Part shown: positions 53,380-63,424 of the stretch, piece by piece
How positions within the stretch are numbered: the first letter of the stretch is position 1
How the letters are laid out: the number at the start of each line of letters is the position of its first letter
Source: Dicyema japonicum
Lineage: Eukaryota; Dicyemida; Rhombozoa; Dicyemidae
DNA length: 64,000 bases
Direction: 5' to 3'
NCBI GenBank assembly: GCA_011109175.1
Contig: RDEW01000097.1
Location: forward strand, 5,390-69,389
Position numbers and translations under genes: made by a program
Notes under the pieces: model-generated
Database searches by the model: none
What the model saw: the letters and a program-made list of their open reading frames with translations, nothing else
Told to the model about the DNA's origin: nothing

Positions 53380-54470
53380 GGTTTTGAATGATTGTATGGA
53401 CGATGGTTTGGTCTGCAATGTTCTGTTTGTAAGGAATGTGGAAAATCCTGGTAACTGATCGAGTTGCATTAAATAGAAATCCCTTCAGAGATACGACATG
53501 AAAATATTGGTGTATAGGTCTGTCAATTATATAAACTGAAATATTGTTATTAAAAGTAGTTAATTTATAACAATTTCATAGAACAGCCGCGTGGCTAAGT
53601 GGTTAAAATTTTATCTTCCTTCTTTTGTCGTTATTGAATCTACCTTACTAATGAAACGCCCAATTTTTGATTGGCATTCAAGTTATTTTGGTTTTACCCT
53701 TGATCTTTTGAATAATTTTATTATTATTAAAATACAATTTAATTTGAGAAACAATTAATTATGAGGGTTATACTTTGACCACCCTTAGGATTACATAATG
53801 GGAGAATAACAGTTATCTTCAATTTAGTGTCAATGTCTAGATTTTTCTTAAATTATGGGCTAATGGCCATAATGAAAAAGATTGCTTATTATATCTGAAG
53901 ATGATTAAAGATATGATCTGACATCTATTACAGGGACAGGCTCTTAATATTTTATGAAAATTTCGCAAACGTTCAGTTATGTTATGTTTAATATTTTCCA
54001 TAACAGAGAAATAGGTGTTTTTTCTAGCGTCGAAGTAAACTCCTGAAGTATATGTTCAGTATTATATACAATTTCAGTATCGACGATAGCAAAGAAAGCG
54101 ATCATGGCACAAATAATATTTAATGTGAGGTAAAACCAACATATGTATATGAGATTCAACGAAGAGATCAATAATCTCATGAATGTTTAAGTCTTTATTT
54201 TTTTCCATTTTATTTTGGATAAGTACAAAATAATATATGAATTATACTGATGAAGATTAACTAAGATTATGGGAGTGTCTTCTATGTTGCCATCGAAGAA
54301 TCATTCAAATTGACTCTGACATTACTGTCATCTTTTTTCGTGGACATGTGATCATTATAACGTCTGGTATTCCTGGTGAGACTTTTAGGCAGATCTTTCA
54401 TAACTAAAAATTTACTAATTAATGTTTCTTGAACGTTTTGAGTCGCTTTTTCGAGTCTTCAATGTCTCAA
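53380..54470. other. Unassigned, gene-like bits and a SINE-head-like fragment
   Basis: 53584-53605 (CAGCCGCGTGGCTAAGTGGT) looks like a tRNA/SINE head. The minus frame 53977-54180 (MRLLISSLNLIYICWFYLTL, then NIICAMIAFFAIVDTEIVYN) has hydrophobic segments, but an overlapping frame MEKNKDLNIHEIIDLFVESH competes with it. Neither is firm. Confidence 0.2.
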
Positions 54471-54474
54471 TCAA

Positions 54475-54935
54475 ACTATGAGTAAGAAAAAAATTGTTTG
54501 TGACATCTGCTGTGAGAAGATTGTTAACAAATAGGTTTCACAATGTGGGAGATAGCAGGGAGCATTGTGGACTATGACAGGTATCGATGATAAATATATC
54601 ACCCATGATGGCGGATAGACGTCAATAAGATTTTTGTTGTTAAGATTTGCGGGGACCTGAGTAGATTCTTGTGGGTTAGCAGTATTTAGGCTGTCAGAAA
54701 TGAATTGAAGAGCTTGGTCAATTGAGTTGTGGTCGAGTACTTAAACCGTTTCCTTGCCTTGAACGTAAGGTCTACTATTGTACTGATAAAAACTTAACAT
54801 ATTACTGTAACTTTAACATTGGGAAGGCCACAGTTGAATATAATGGAGATGACTTTTTTAAAGTTGATCTTGTTTTTTTAGTCAAGAAGATCAGGTTTTG
54901 ACGTTTAGTGTGTAGTATTTGAATGACCGGTTTAT
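54475..54935 (+). pseudogene. Possible decayed RING/B-box-like gene
   Basis: Plus strand MSKKKIVCDICCEKIVNK, stop, VSQCG starts like a RING finger (CxxC then C). Further on, RVLKPFPCLERKVYYCTDKN and LTYYCNFNIGKATVEYNGDD form an open Cys-rich frame of about 55 codons with B-box-like spacing (C..., YYC.D...YYC). The two halves are not joined by a clear splice. Speculative. Confidence 0.2.
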
Positions 54936-55261
54936 TATAGGAGTCAGAGATAGGAATGACATTCAGAGCTTGGGTGGATGATGATTTATAACTATGTCAG
55001 TTAATGGTTTTTGTATGAAGGATTAAATTGTTTAGGTTATATAAATGTCATCAATTATCATTTTCTCATTTATCGTGAGTTTGTATTGTGAACCAAAAAA
55101 CATGAGTTGCATTTACAATCCAGTATATTCAAAGTCAGAAAATGATGGCTACCCGAAAATGTTTATCTAATACTTGAGTTATACGGTCGTCATTTTATCC
55201 GGCAAGTGTTTTTGCAAAGATAAATATATTTATTTAAATTTTTTTAAATATAAGTTTTTTT

Positions 55262-55535
55262 AACAATTAAACAAATGTCAGTTGAGGAAGCCTGCTGCGT
55301 GGATTGCGAACGAGTACTTTCGGAGTATGGCTATTCCAATCTTTTGTCTTAGCTATAACCCTTCTCGTTGATCCCTTTTCTTTCTGGCAAGCAATCCTCC
55401 GAGCTCTCGCAAGAACTCAGCCGTCATTGGACCAACGGCTCCCGATGATTCGGTCGCAACAAGAGTATATCTGTAGCGATCCATGAGGCAAGAATATTTC
55501 TTGATTTTTAGGTTCTCCGCAGTCGAAGCAGCATT
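55262..55535 (-). mobile_element. 5'-truncated PHD-RT family 3' end
   Basis: Near-identical in order to 7560-7830 (TGAGGAAGCCTGCTGCGTGG, ACTCAGCCGTCATTGGACCA, GATTTTTAGGTTCTCCGCAG). Shares the same A/T-rich 3' tail. Confidence 0.8.
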
Positions 55536-55539
55536 TTTT

Positions 55540-55810
55540 ACAGATACTTTTTATTATGTTGTCGTTCAATCAGTTCGTTACATGATAGAGTTTTACGGTT
55601 TCTAACGGATCTTACCTTATGAGAAGAGTATACATCACTCCTCACCAATTTTTATTCCCCAAAGCACCCCCCACAGAGAAGTTGCGTTGTATCTCAGAAG
55701 GTGCACGGGAGAAAATGAGAAATCTGATAGAGACCTTCGAGGTCACTTAATTAATTTAGTAATTTAATTAACTATTGGTGTTCTTGGGTTAATAATAATA
55801 ATAAAATAAA
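55540..55810 (+). mobile_element. Jockey-like LINE 3' end
   Basis: The plus strand reads LMRRVYITPHQFLFPKAPPT, EGAREKMRNLIETFEVT and stop, then TTAACTATTGGTGTTCTTGG and an (ATA)n tail. Same subfamily as 37625-38090. Confidence 0.65.
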
Positions 55811-56095
55811 GCCGTGTGGTGCCATGTGTCTACTCGATTGATGATTTATGTTTGTTTTGTCTGTTCCTCCTCTCTTCATTCCTACTGGAGTAGCGTAATG
55901 TAATCCACCTGTATCTGGTGGCGCCCAGTGTTAGGGTGTCACGAAAAAAATCATTTGATATCCAACACTAAACTGGAGGAGTTTCCAAAACTGCATGGAT
56001 GCCTTCTATTTTTTATGCTGATTCTGCATGGACTTGTTTGACTTTGAAGGACTCTTTTTCTGTGATAGAGGAAACTGGATACACTTAATTAACTG
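55810..56095 (+). repeat. Dispersed repeat, copy 2 (partner 13600-13870)
   Basis: GTGTCACGAAAAAAATCATT and CACTAAACTGGAGGAGTTTC are shared with the first copy; the start (CCATGTG...TGATTGATGATT) recalls the type C tail family. Confidence 0.45.
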
Positions 56096-56099
56096 TTTA

Positions 56100-56485
56100 C
56101 TTCTTTCTTAGTCGATTGCAAGAACCATTCACACAACGTGTACATAGGTTAAGTTCTGATAGTACATAGAGACAACGTGTATTTATGCAAATGATGGCAA
56201 TTCCAAGACGTTAGAGGAACTAGAATTTTATAGTCTTGACGGGAATGCGTTTCCAAACTCTCTAAGGACATAACTGCTGATAGGCACGTATATCCGAAGT
56301 ATCGAAGCAATTAAGATGAGGCAGAAGCGGTCCACAAACGTGTTATAATTAATTAGTATTGTATTTCAATTTCGTCATTTTTTGATTTAATCAATTCTTG
56401 TAATTTTTCTCTGAATCAACCCCGGATAATAATCATGGATTTATTCACCAACCAGCAATATTTCAATTAATTTTTTTAAAGGATA
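56100..56485. other. No gene recognised
   Basis: Short frames only. Confidence 0.35.
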
Positions 56486-56489
56486 ATTT

Positions 56490-56690
56490 TTTTAACAATT
56501 AAACAAATGTCAGTTGAGAAAGCCTGCTGCGTGGATTGCGAACGAGTTCTCTCGGAGTATGGCTATTCCAATCTTTTGTCTTAGCCATAACCTTTCAATT
56601 AATTAAATTTTTTATTTTTTTAAATAAACCAATTTTATTAAACGCAAAAACGAACAGTTAACAACTGCTGGCGGCTCTATATCATTCAAA
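56490..56690 (-). mobile_element. Two PHD-RT family 3' tails, very short
   Basis: 56490-56600 equals the last about 90 bp of the family (TCAGTTGAGAAAGCCTGCTG). 56615-56690 repeats the AAACCAATTTTATTAAACGC tail seen at 25340. Both are extreme 5' truncations. Confidence 0.7.
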
Positions 56691-56699
56691 TTTGTAGGT

Positions 56700-57600
56700 G
56701 AAGTATATATCTGTCGTTATATTCTTTATCATAAAAATCAATGAACTAAAATTGTTTTTCTAAGAGAAATAATTAATGATTGTTCGAGATCTTCTTACAT
56801 TTCGTTAATTCTTATTTCCATTGTGTCTCTAGAATTGAAGTTAGAATTTACCTTGGTATCCAATCGACTTTCTTTTTTCACGCAACATCTTTTTTCTTGA
56901 TTTACCCACGATTTCAATAATTTCTGCAACTGATAGTTAGTTAAGTAACCCTGGCATCACTAACTTGTAGTAGACCAGTGGCTATTAAGTAGGACAAAGC
57001 AAAAAGTCGTCTCAGATCGTCAGTCTTGGTTTTGTAGAAGAACAGTGTACTAATTTAGGAAATTCAAATCAGTTGTTTTTTTTTTAACTTGGAGCAGTTG
57101 CAAAAAGAACAGAGGACATTTTTTACATCATCCAGTTTACGTACGTCTGTAGAGAAGTATGGTGAGAACATCGTAAACGAGTTAGGTGTACTCAGAACAG
57201 ATGATTCTGACAAGGAGGGGATTGAATAGTATTTTATTATCAGGGAGTCCTCAGATGGTTCTCGTAGAAAAAATGTGAATCTGGAAAAGATGGATGATAT
57301 CATTCAGGTCACTTGTTAATAATTTTACTTTTGTTTAGGGTTTGCATAGATAGTGGACCGTCTGGTCTGTTAGCTTGGAAGAGTAATAGCTATAATTACA
57401 AATATATTACAAAAAACTCTACACAAGGAATTACGCTAGCTTGCTGGTCGTTGTGGTGCCTACTGACCATATACTGTGTGCCTAGACATGATTGCTTAAC
57501 TTAGGTTAAGTGATCAGGTTGGTTTAACGAGGACTGTAATTTCTCAGGCAAAAGCTACCTAAAGGGTTGTATAGGAAATACAGTAAAAGGAACTTCAACT
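56700..57600 (+). other. Gene-like remnants, unassigned
   Basis: At 57085-57305 the plus strand reads LQKEQRTFFTSSSLRTSVEK, YGENIVNELGVLRTDDSDKE, a stop, then RESSDGSRRKNVNLEKMDDI. At 57313-57504 VCIDSGPSGLLAWKSNSYNY follows after a possible 31-nt intron, but phases do not join cleanly. Probably a decayed host gene. Confidence 0.25.
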
Positions 57601-58735
57601 TTGAATTTTTGGCAAATGGTTCAAAAAGTTAGCACAAAAAAATCTAAAAAGATGGCAGTGAAAGTTAGTAGCACAACACGTGCCTTTAAAAGAGCGAAGT
57701 AAGACGCCTATGAGGACGTCTCCAAGGTGGTCCGCGACACAGTGGATCATGTAGTACAAGGTTTATTTGTCCCAAGACCATCCATCGCCAACAGTTTCTC
57801 GAGAATTAGGGGCCTGAAAAAGCTCATCCGCGACTCGGTCCTCTTGACTTTCGGGTCAAAATGGGAATCGACGGCAGGGCTGCTTTCCACACAGCAGCGG
57901 ATATCCCCGCACAGCCAGCGGTACAACAGGCTGTGTTTACCTCCAGGAAAATGCCATTAGAGACTGGAAGTCAGCCTCAACAACCGAAGGGTGGATTCGA
58001 GGGCAGGGCTGATTTGGTCACGCAGCCAGCGGTACAACAGGCTGTGCCTGCCCTCCCGGAGGATATTACAGGGAGCGGGGTCCAATCCCACCTAATGGAG
58101 GAAGTCATCCCAACTGTAGGCTGGCTGGACTACAGTTGGGAAGAAAAGGAAATCGGTTTCAACAAAACCGCAGAACTTGCCAGATTCTAGTCCGGAAACC
58201 AAAAAGTGTCTTTAAAAGCAATTTGCAGGACAGAATCCTTCTAGAAGGCACGTGCCAAATGGGGACAGCAAAACTCAGGTTGGAGTAGGACTAACTACAC
58301 TAGTCCGGTTAGAGGTGCCGAAGGTGGGAGTCGTTAAGCTCCTGTCCGGCATAGGTACTCTGGCGACCTATACCAAAAAGCGAGTTATTAAACGCGGAGA
58401 ATCCCACTTGCTGCTGGGATTCAGGAATGAGGACGACGCTTCAGCTTTCGAAGTTGAGGTCAATACTAAGGTACCTTTTGGGCCCGGAACACATAACATG
58501 TCACGGGTCATTCCTAAGGCTTCGGACTCAATAGTACTAGTCGTCGGAGTCCCTCTTGACTTCCTAGATGATGATGTACTCGAACATATCAAGAATGACT
58601 ACCCCTCTGCTAGCTTCACAAGTGGGGAGAAGAGACGGCAAAATAGTGATCCGGATTTTGAAGGTCTGGTTTCGCTCTGGAGCAGAGGCAGAGAGGATCT
58701 GTTTTTAAAAAGTACGCATTGGTTACTTTAGGGTC
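57600..58735 (+). pseudogene. Jockey-type LINE ORF1 (Gag-like), copy 1
   Basis: Three overlapping frames read in order: ATRAFKRAK ... DTVDHVVQGLFVPRPSIANS; a Pro/Gln segment with the repeated unit PAQPAVQQAV and TQPAVQQAVPALP; then an open frame 58252-58731 with LVRLEVPKVGVVKLLSGIGT and ESHLLLGFRNEDDASAFEVE, then IVLVVGVPLDFLDDDVLEHI, an RRM-like Gag domain. The 3' part with the zinc knuckle is absent here but present in copy 2. It lies on the same strand as copy 2 at 62046. Confidence 0.65.
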
Positions 58736-58739
58736 GGTG

Positions 58740-59640
58740 TGGCCCTAGAGCGACCTACAGCAATCTAGTAATACTGCCAGAGATTTGGCCACACCACTGT
58801 ATACTGGATTATTTATTTACCAGGTAGTTACTTACAGGGACTGAGATTTTGATGATTTCTATATTCTCTACTTGAGCACCAAAACATGTGATTGTAAACT
58901 TTCATTAATTTGAATAAAACGTTATATTGTTTTATAATGAGAGATCTGATTAGGCCTAACAATTGTTGTTAGATATAAACAGGGGGATTTTACTTACTAA
59001 ATGAATCTCACTTTAATAAAACACTTCCTGAGCTCAAAACTGTTCATGTGCTTCCACCACTGATATCTAAAACTTCCATACTAATATATTTTTTCTGGTA
59101 ATACACATCCGCTACGGTAGGATGTGCGACGAAATGGAAGAGGGCGGGCCTACTTCTCCACCTCTCTTCGGAAGCGGAAAGCCTGTAATGAAGTATTGGA
59201 AGATGGATTTGGTCGGCACAAGCAGATGTTGTCCCTTTGTTTCCTTCCTTGGATTATATTATGACTGTTTGTGCTGGGCTTACAATGGTAAACCTGGGGT
59301 TAATAATAGTAATAATAATGTACATCGACGAACAATTATATTAATATTTAATCTGAGAAGTATGAGCCAAGTACTACTATTATTAGTAAACAACAAATGA
59401 TATAAACCTATACAAGATTACCATAATGACCCTAAATTAGGATATCATTGCTGTCCTTATTTCTACCTTTTTCATCGAGCTTTTGTTATAAAACACTTTC
59501 AAAAATTGCCGTCATACAAAATTTAATTTTACAAACTTTAAATTATCACGTGGGTTTCATGGAAAACGTGATTTTATAAAGTCATATGAGTGGTGAAAAA
59601 AATCTTCATTATTTTGGTCATTAATTTCTGTGGTCTAACT
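58740..59640. other. No firm gene
   Basis: 59095-59190 repeats 39540-39660. A plus frame 59122-59400 starts MCDEMEEGGPTSPPLFGSG but runs into (AAT)n. Nothing else. Confidence 0.3.
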
Positions 59641-59731
59641 ATGTTTCTGTGATTCAATAAAAACTCAGGATCTCCTAGAAATAGACGTAAAATGTATAAA
59701 TTATAAACGAATTGGATATAAAGTATAAAAA

Positions 59732-60039
59732 ATGCAGGAAAATATCAACAAATATATAAAACAGTTTTATATTAAATTCGATAGTAAAAAATATGAAAAG
59801 GCTGCTTTAATAGCAGTCACTATACTCAGAAATGTCGATATTTTCAATAAATTTAAAAATGGTAGTTATTTTCCTTTCTGATAGAACCATCGGACACTAA
59901 CCACATGGAAATGCTATATTGTGAAGCTCTAGGGAATGGAAGCTACGAACAGATAAAAAGGAGTAGAGAACTATCAGAGTGTCTTGTTGAGAACTTACTT
60001 GAAAATAATGACTATAAATTACTGAAACAAGTAATTTAA
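59732..60039 (+). CDS. Two-exon coding segment with a 23-nt intron
   Basis: Exon 59732-59861 (MQENINKYIKQFYIKFDSKK, YEKAALIAVTILRNVDIFNK) is joined through a 23-nt GT...AG intron (59862-59884) to 59885-60039 (EPSDTNHMEMLYCEALGNGS, YEQIKRSRELSECLVENLLE, NNDYKLLKQVI, stop). Phase fits, and the unspliced frame stops within the intron. The protein looks helical, TPR/HEAT-like. Upstream, DLLEIDVKCINYKRIGYK is in frame if a 15-nt GT...AG stretch before the ATG's next codons is removed, so the start may lie further 5'. The stop at 60037-60039 lies in a possible further donor (GTAATTT), so the gene may continue to the exons at 60306. No family recognised. Confidence 0.5.
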
Positions 60040-60305
60040 AAAAAAGATATGCAAACTGTGACACACAAAAAGAATATAACCCCAGGATCTGTAAAATATT
60101 GGGAAAAGGCAACAACGGTGTAAATCTTGTCCAAACGTATATTGTGGATTTTTCAGATAAAGACATTTATCCATTTTCTCATTTTGAACGATATTTAGGT
60201 TCTTGTCGAATTCTTACAACTTGTGACAGAAAAATTCGAATGCAGACATTAGTGCATTTGATGCTTTTTAATCCGACTTTTGATGGCTCCTACCTTGCAT
60301 TGAGG

Positions 60306-60542
60306 ACCTGTTCGCATTCCAGTCGATATCCGTCTGCCGTTCTTGGCCCGAGCTGGTCTGAGTAAATTAGGTTAATTAAGCCCCTTTCAGGATTGCGGAA
60401 GGCGAAGCTCAGTACGACAAGGTGGTTCTTCTAAAACATTTGGCTTTGATCATGCGAGTAACTCCCATTACGTGCTCAATTCCTGCAAGCCATAATGGAG
60501 ACCATGTCATAATAACTGTATTTATTGGTTTTGCCTCTGTTT
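60306..60542 (+). CDS. Terminal exons of a gene, 20-nt intron
   Basis: PVRIPVDIRLPFLARAGLSK joins across a 20-nt GT...AG intron (60371-60390) to LGIAEGEAQYDKVVLLKHLA, LIMRVTPITCSIPASHNGDH and VIITVFIGFASV, stop. Balanced composition and a phase-consistent splice support coding. It may be the 3' end of the gene starting at 59732; the exons between (60048-60300, including a 106-codon open frame with YANCDTQKEYNPRICKILGK) could not be joined with confidence. Family unknown. Confidence 0.4.
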
Positions 60543-60549
60543 AATGAAT

Positions 60550-61145
60550 AAATATCCCTTTTAAACAGTTTTATTTTGAAAAATTCATAAATGCACGATA
60601 TTTTCGGTCATTGCACCGTCAGTATTTAGATTGATTTAAATTCGTTTAAATTTGAAAATTCTGTCGATTTTTAATGATAGACAGAAGGATTCACAACATG
60701 ATTAAGATCAGTGGTTAATTGTATGAGTAATGTTGCTTCTATGAATGAGTCATAATTCCTGTGGTGCGTAGCTCTAACGAAAGAAACTTCAAGATAGGCA
60801 TGATCTCTGTTCAATTTTTTATCGTGTCCATCGACAGTGATTACTTATTCTTTTATATTTAAATAAATAATTAATTGATGTTAAACTACCTAAATAACAT
60901 GGGGGATGTAGAGAAGTGACGTAGACTGATATTGTGTGACATTGTATTATCAGGTTGGAGTAATTGTGGGAGTATGGTATCAGTGTTGTTTGAGAAGTGG
61001 TTTATATATTTGCATTATTGCTGTGATATCGATAAGAATTAAGGGGAGTTGTTGGCAATTAAGATGAGGTTAGAGGAGTATTTGAAGAATTTGTGTAAAG
61101 TGAGGGATTTCTGACTGTTTTTATCACAATGAAATAATTCATGCT
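60550..61145 (+). other. Unassigned, possible decayed exons
   Basis: At 60890-61115 the plus strand reads ILCDIVLSGWSNCGSMVSVL, FEKWFIYLHYCCDIDKN, a stop, then LLAIKMRLEEYLKNLCKVRD. Gene-like with stops; no family. Confidence 0.2.
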
Positions 61146-61149
61146 GTCA

Positions 61150-61270
61150 ACTTTTTCAAATGAATAACAGCCAGACATTGGGCGTTTCTTGAGTAAGTGA
61201 ATCCGATGACGAGACTAGAAGGAAGAGAAATCTTCATTCAAGTAGCCACATGGCACCAAGCGTCTTCTAA
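61150..61270 (-). mobile_element. Retroelement tail type C, copy 5 (partial)
   Basis: Minus: GGTGCCATGTGGCTACTTGA, GAAGATTTCTCTTCCTTCT, CTTACTCAAGAAACGCCCAA. Corresponds to 15570-15670. Confidence 0.55.
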
Positions 61271-61274
61271 CGAT

Positions 61275-61655
61275 GGCTACGGAGATCAAATGGAGAAGTC
61301 ATTTAGTCTCACGTACTGCTGAGTGTAGTCATTCGTCCTAGCGTTTTGAGAAAATGAAACGATTCCCATTTATTTCTCCAATTGTCTAAACTACGACATC
61401 CAAAACAGAACGTGAACTGGTCCGGTATAGAATCCTTTTGAATTTCTTTCCCTTAGGTTTGTCAGTTTTTGCCGCGAATACAACGTATTTACTGCGAACT
61501 TAACGATGTAAGAAAAAAAAAGTCTATGCACGTAAAATCTCATACCAATGACTTCCCTTTGTCTGTCAGGCCGACCGGTTCAGCATGCTTCAAGAGCTCA
61601 TTTATCCCCTTGTCGTGGTAATCTTTTTTAATTTTTTAGACATCAAAGAGAATAA
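61275..61655. other. No gene recognised; short shared repeat at 61565
   Basis: 61565-61655 carries GGCCGACCGGTTCAG as at 29345. Otherwise no signal. Confidence 0.35.
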
Positions 61656-61658
61656 TAT

Positions 61659-62877
61659 ATCACATGGGCAACTAGAAGCCTATGGGCAACCTGTTTTTTA
61701 CGTGTTTCCATGGTAACCAGAGATAATAATAATATGACTTTTTTTAATTATTATAAAACAACATTTAACTAATTCATTAATTCTAAATAAATAATTAATA
61801 CAAACTGTAGTTATTAAATGGCTTACCTGTTTTCTTTTAATATTAACAGCATGTTTTTAGTGATTTTTTACTTCAATTTAGATTTTATCTTGAATATGAA
61901 AAATTAAACATATCTTATGTGGAATCGATCCTGAAGATATAAGTACTCAAATGAGACGGAGAGTACGAGAAAGGCCTCATTCGATAGAAACGATGAGCTT
62001 AATTCTGATTTATTTTAGACTTTTCTTGATAGGAAAGACAAAAAGTTGAAATCTGGTTGGAGTGGGACAAACTACACTAGATGGTTAAAGGTGCCGAAGG
62101 TGGGAGTCGTTAAGCTCCTGTGCGGCATAGGTACTCTGGCTACCTATGCCAAGGGAAGATTTATCAAACACGGAGAATGCAGTTGTCTAGGATTCAGGAA
62201 TGAGGACGACGCTTTAGCTTTCGAAGATGAGGTCAATATTAAGGTATTTTTTGGGCGTGGGGCACATAACATGGGTCATTCATAAGGCTTCGGATTCAAT
62301 AGTGCTAGTTTTCTGAGCCCCCCTTGACTAGGTAGATGATAATGTAGTCGAACACATCAAGAACGATTCCATAAGCGGGGAAAAAATGAAGGTTGGCTTC
62401 GCTGAGGAGCAGATGCAGAGAGGATCTGAATTACGGGGGTCCAAATTCGAGGAAGGCCTGCCAATCAAAAGTCAGGTCTCTCAAGTGCGTGAACTGTGGC
62501 GAGGAAGGACACAGTGCGAGCCATTCAAGATGCACCCTGTATCAAAATGCTACGGAGAAGCTACTACAGGGAAGAAGGCAAGCGCCTTCCTCTGGAATTA
62601 CTAGTGATGTAAGCGCTATCTATCGTATGGTAAAAGATATCCAAACGCGCTTAGGGATATTGTGTTGTGCTACAGAATAGAAAATGCGCCGAAAGTATTT
62701 TTTCAAATTTATGTATAGGTTGACTTTTCTGATGGAAGATCGGTCTTAATGTAAAGACTTAAAAAATAATTGTTTTATATTAAATAAACTCGTGGCTAAA
62801 TCTAGCAATTGATATCTTGTTACCATGAAAACACGTAAAAAACAGGTTGCTCAGAGGCATCAAGCCACCCATGTGAC
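61659..62877. mobile_element. Inverted-terminus DNA element carrying a LINE ORF1 fragment
   Basis: Left end TCACATGGGCAACTAGAAGC then CTATGGGCAACCTGTTTTTT; the right end is the inverse (CAGGTTGCTCAGAGGCATCA then AGCCACCCATGTGAC). About 60 bp match, through ACGTGTTTCCATGGTAAC. Same termini as the element at 18331-19765, but the interior differs: instead of integrase it holds the Gag-like fragment at 62046-62680. Confidence 0.7.
62046..62680 (+). pseudogene. Jockey-type LINE ORF1 (Gag-like), copy 2 with zinc knuckle
   Basis: KVPKVGVVKLLCGIGTLATY and CLGFRNEDDALAFEDEV match copy 1 at 58312-58470. After frameshifts, the frame 62393-62680 continues KCVNCGEEGHSASHSRCTLY, a CxxC(x4)H(x6)C knuckle as in Jockey ORF1, and DVSAIYRMVKDIQTRLG. 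Dead copy nested in the inverted-terminus element. Confidence 0.65.
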
Positions 62878-62994
62878 ATATAATTAATTGATATGCCAAT
62901 CTGAAAAGGATAAAAACGTCTAGAATTAGGTGCATTATCTCCAATTGAATAATTGTTCATTAATATTTGTTAAACAATCAGTTTGATGACTATA

Positions 62995-63135
62995 TGGCAT
63001 CCGCCATGACTGCGTAAATATTCTCTTTCAGGACTGCAAGTGTGATTCGCTCAAATAGCCAGTAACGCTCATGGAGATCTCCTGTGAATGTCGAAATCCA
63101 ATTCCTAGTTAATCCAGTAATTAGAGTGTTGAAGA
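62995..63135 (-). mobile_element. PHD-RT family last-domain scrap
   Basis: The minus strand reads FERITLAVLKENIYAVMADA, equivalent to the RISLSILRGNSHAVRAVAI end of the copy at 24640. Confidence 0.5.
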
Positions 63136-63268
63136 CGAAATAGAACCGTACGTTTTATTGCGAAGGGAAAGAATATATAACATCGTCTGATAAGCCAGCG
63201 TATTTTGTTCATTTTAATATCTGAGGTATTTGATCCACTTTGATTTAAGTTATTTGTTTACGAGAAAA

Positions 63269-63420
63269 ATGTTCATCCGCTTATTCTTTATTTCATTGTT
63301 TCAACTTTTCTTGGTGAGTAATGACCATTTCAACGATAGTTATGCCCGATAACTAAAACACATATGAGATGCGTTAAAAAAACCTTGAATATATATAAAA
63401 GTTCCCCTTATTATACTTAA
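63269..63420 (+). CDS. Possible small secreted peptide gene, 26-nt intron
   Basis: MFIRLFFISLFQLFL (hydrophobic, signal-peptide-like) is encoded by 63269-63313. Removing the 26-nt GTGAGT...ATAG intron (63314-63339) continues in phase 0 to LCPITKTHMRCVKKTLNIYK SSPYYT and a stop at 63420. The canonical donor GTGAGT is strong. Without splicing the frame ends 12 codons later. The 41-aa product would have two Cys and a net positive charge. No family; weak because so short. Confidence 0.35.
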
Positions 63421-63424
63421 GGTT

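Noticed and set aside
53584-53660. A second tRNA gene
   Set aside because: Only a D-arm-like start is present; no T arm or B box follows.
60099-60365. 88-codon plus ORF as a stand-alone gene
   Set aside because: It overlaps, in another frame, the exon at 60306-60370 that splices cleanly onward; it may contain real exon sequence but cannot be claimed whole.
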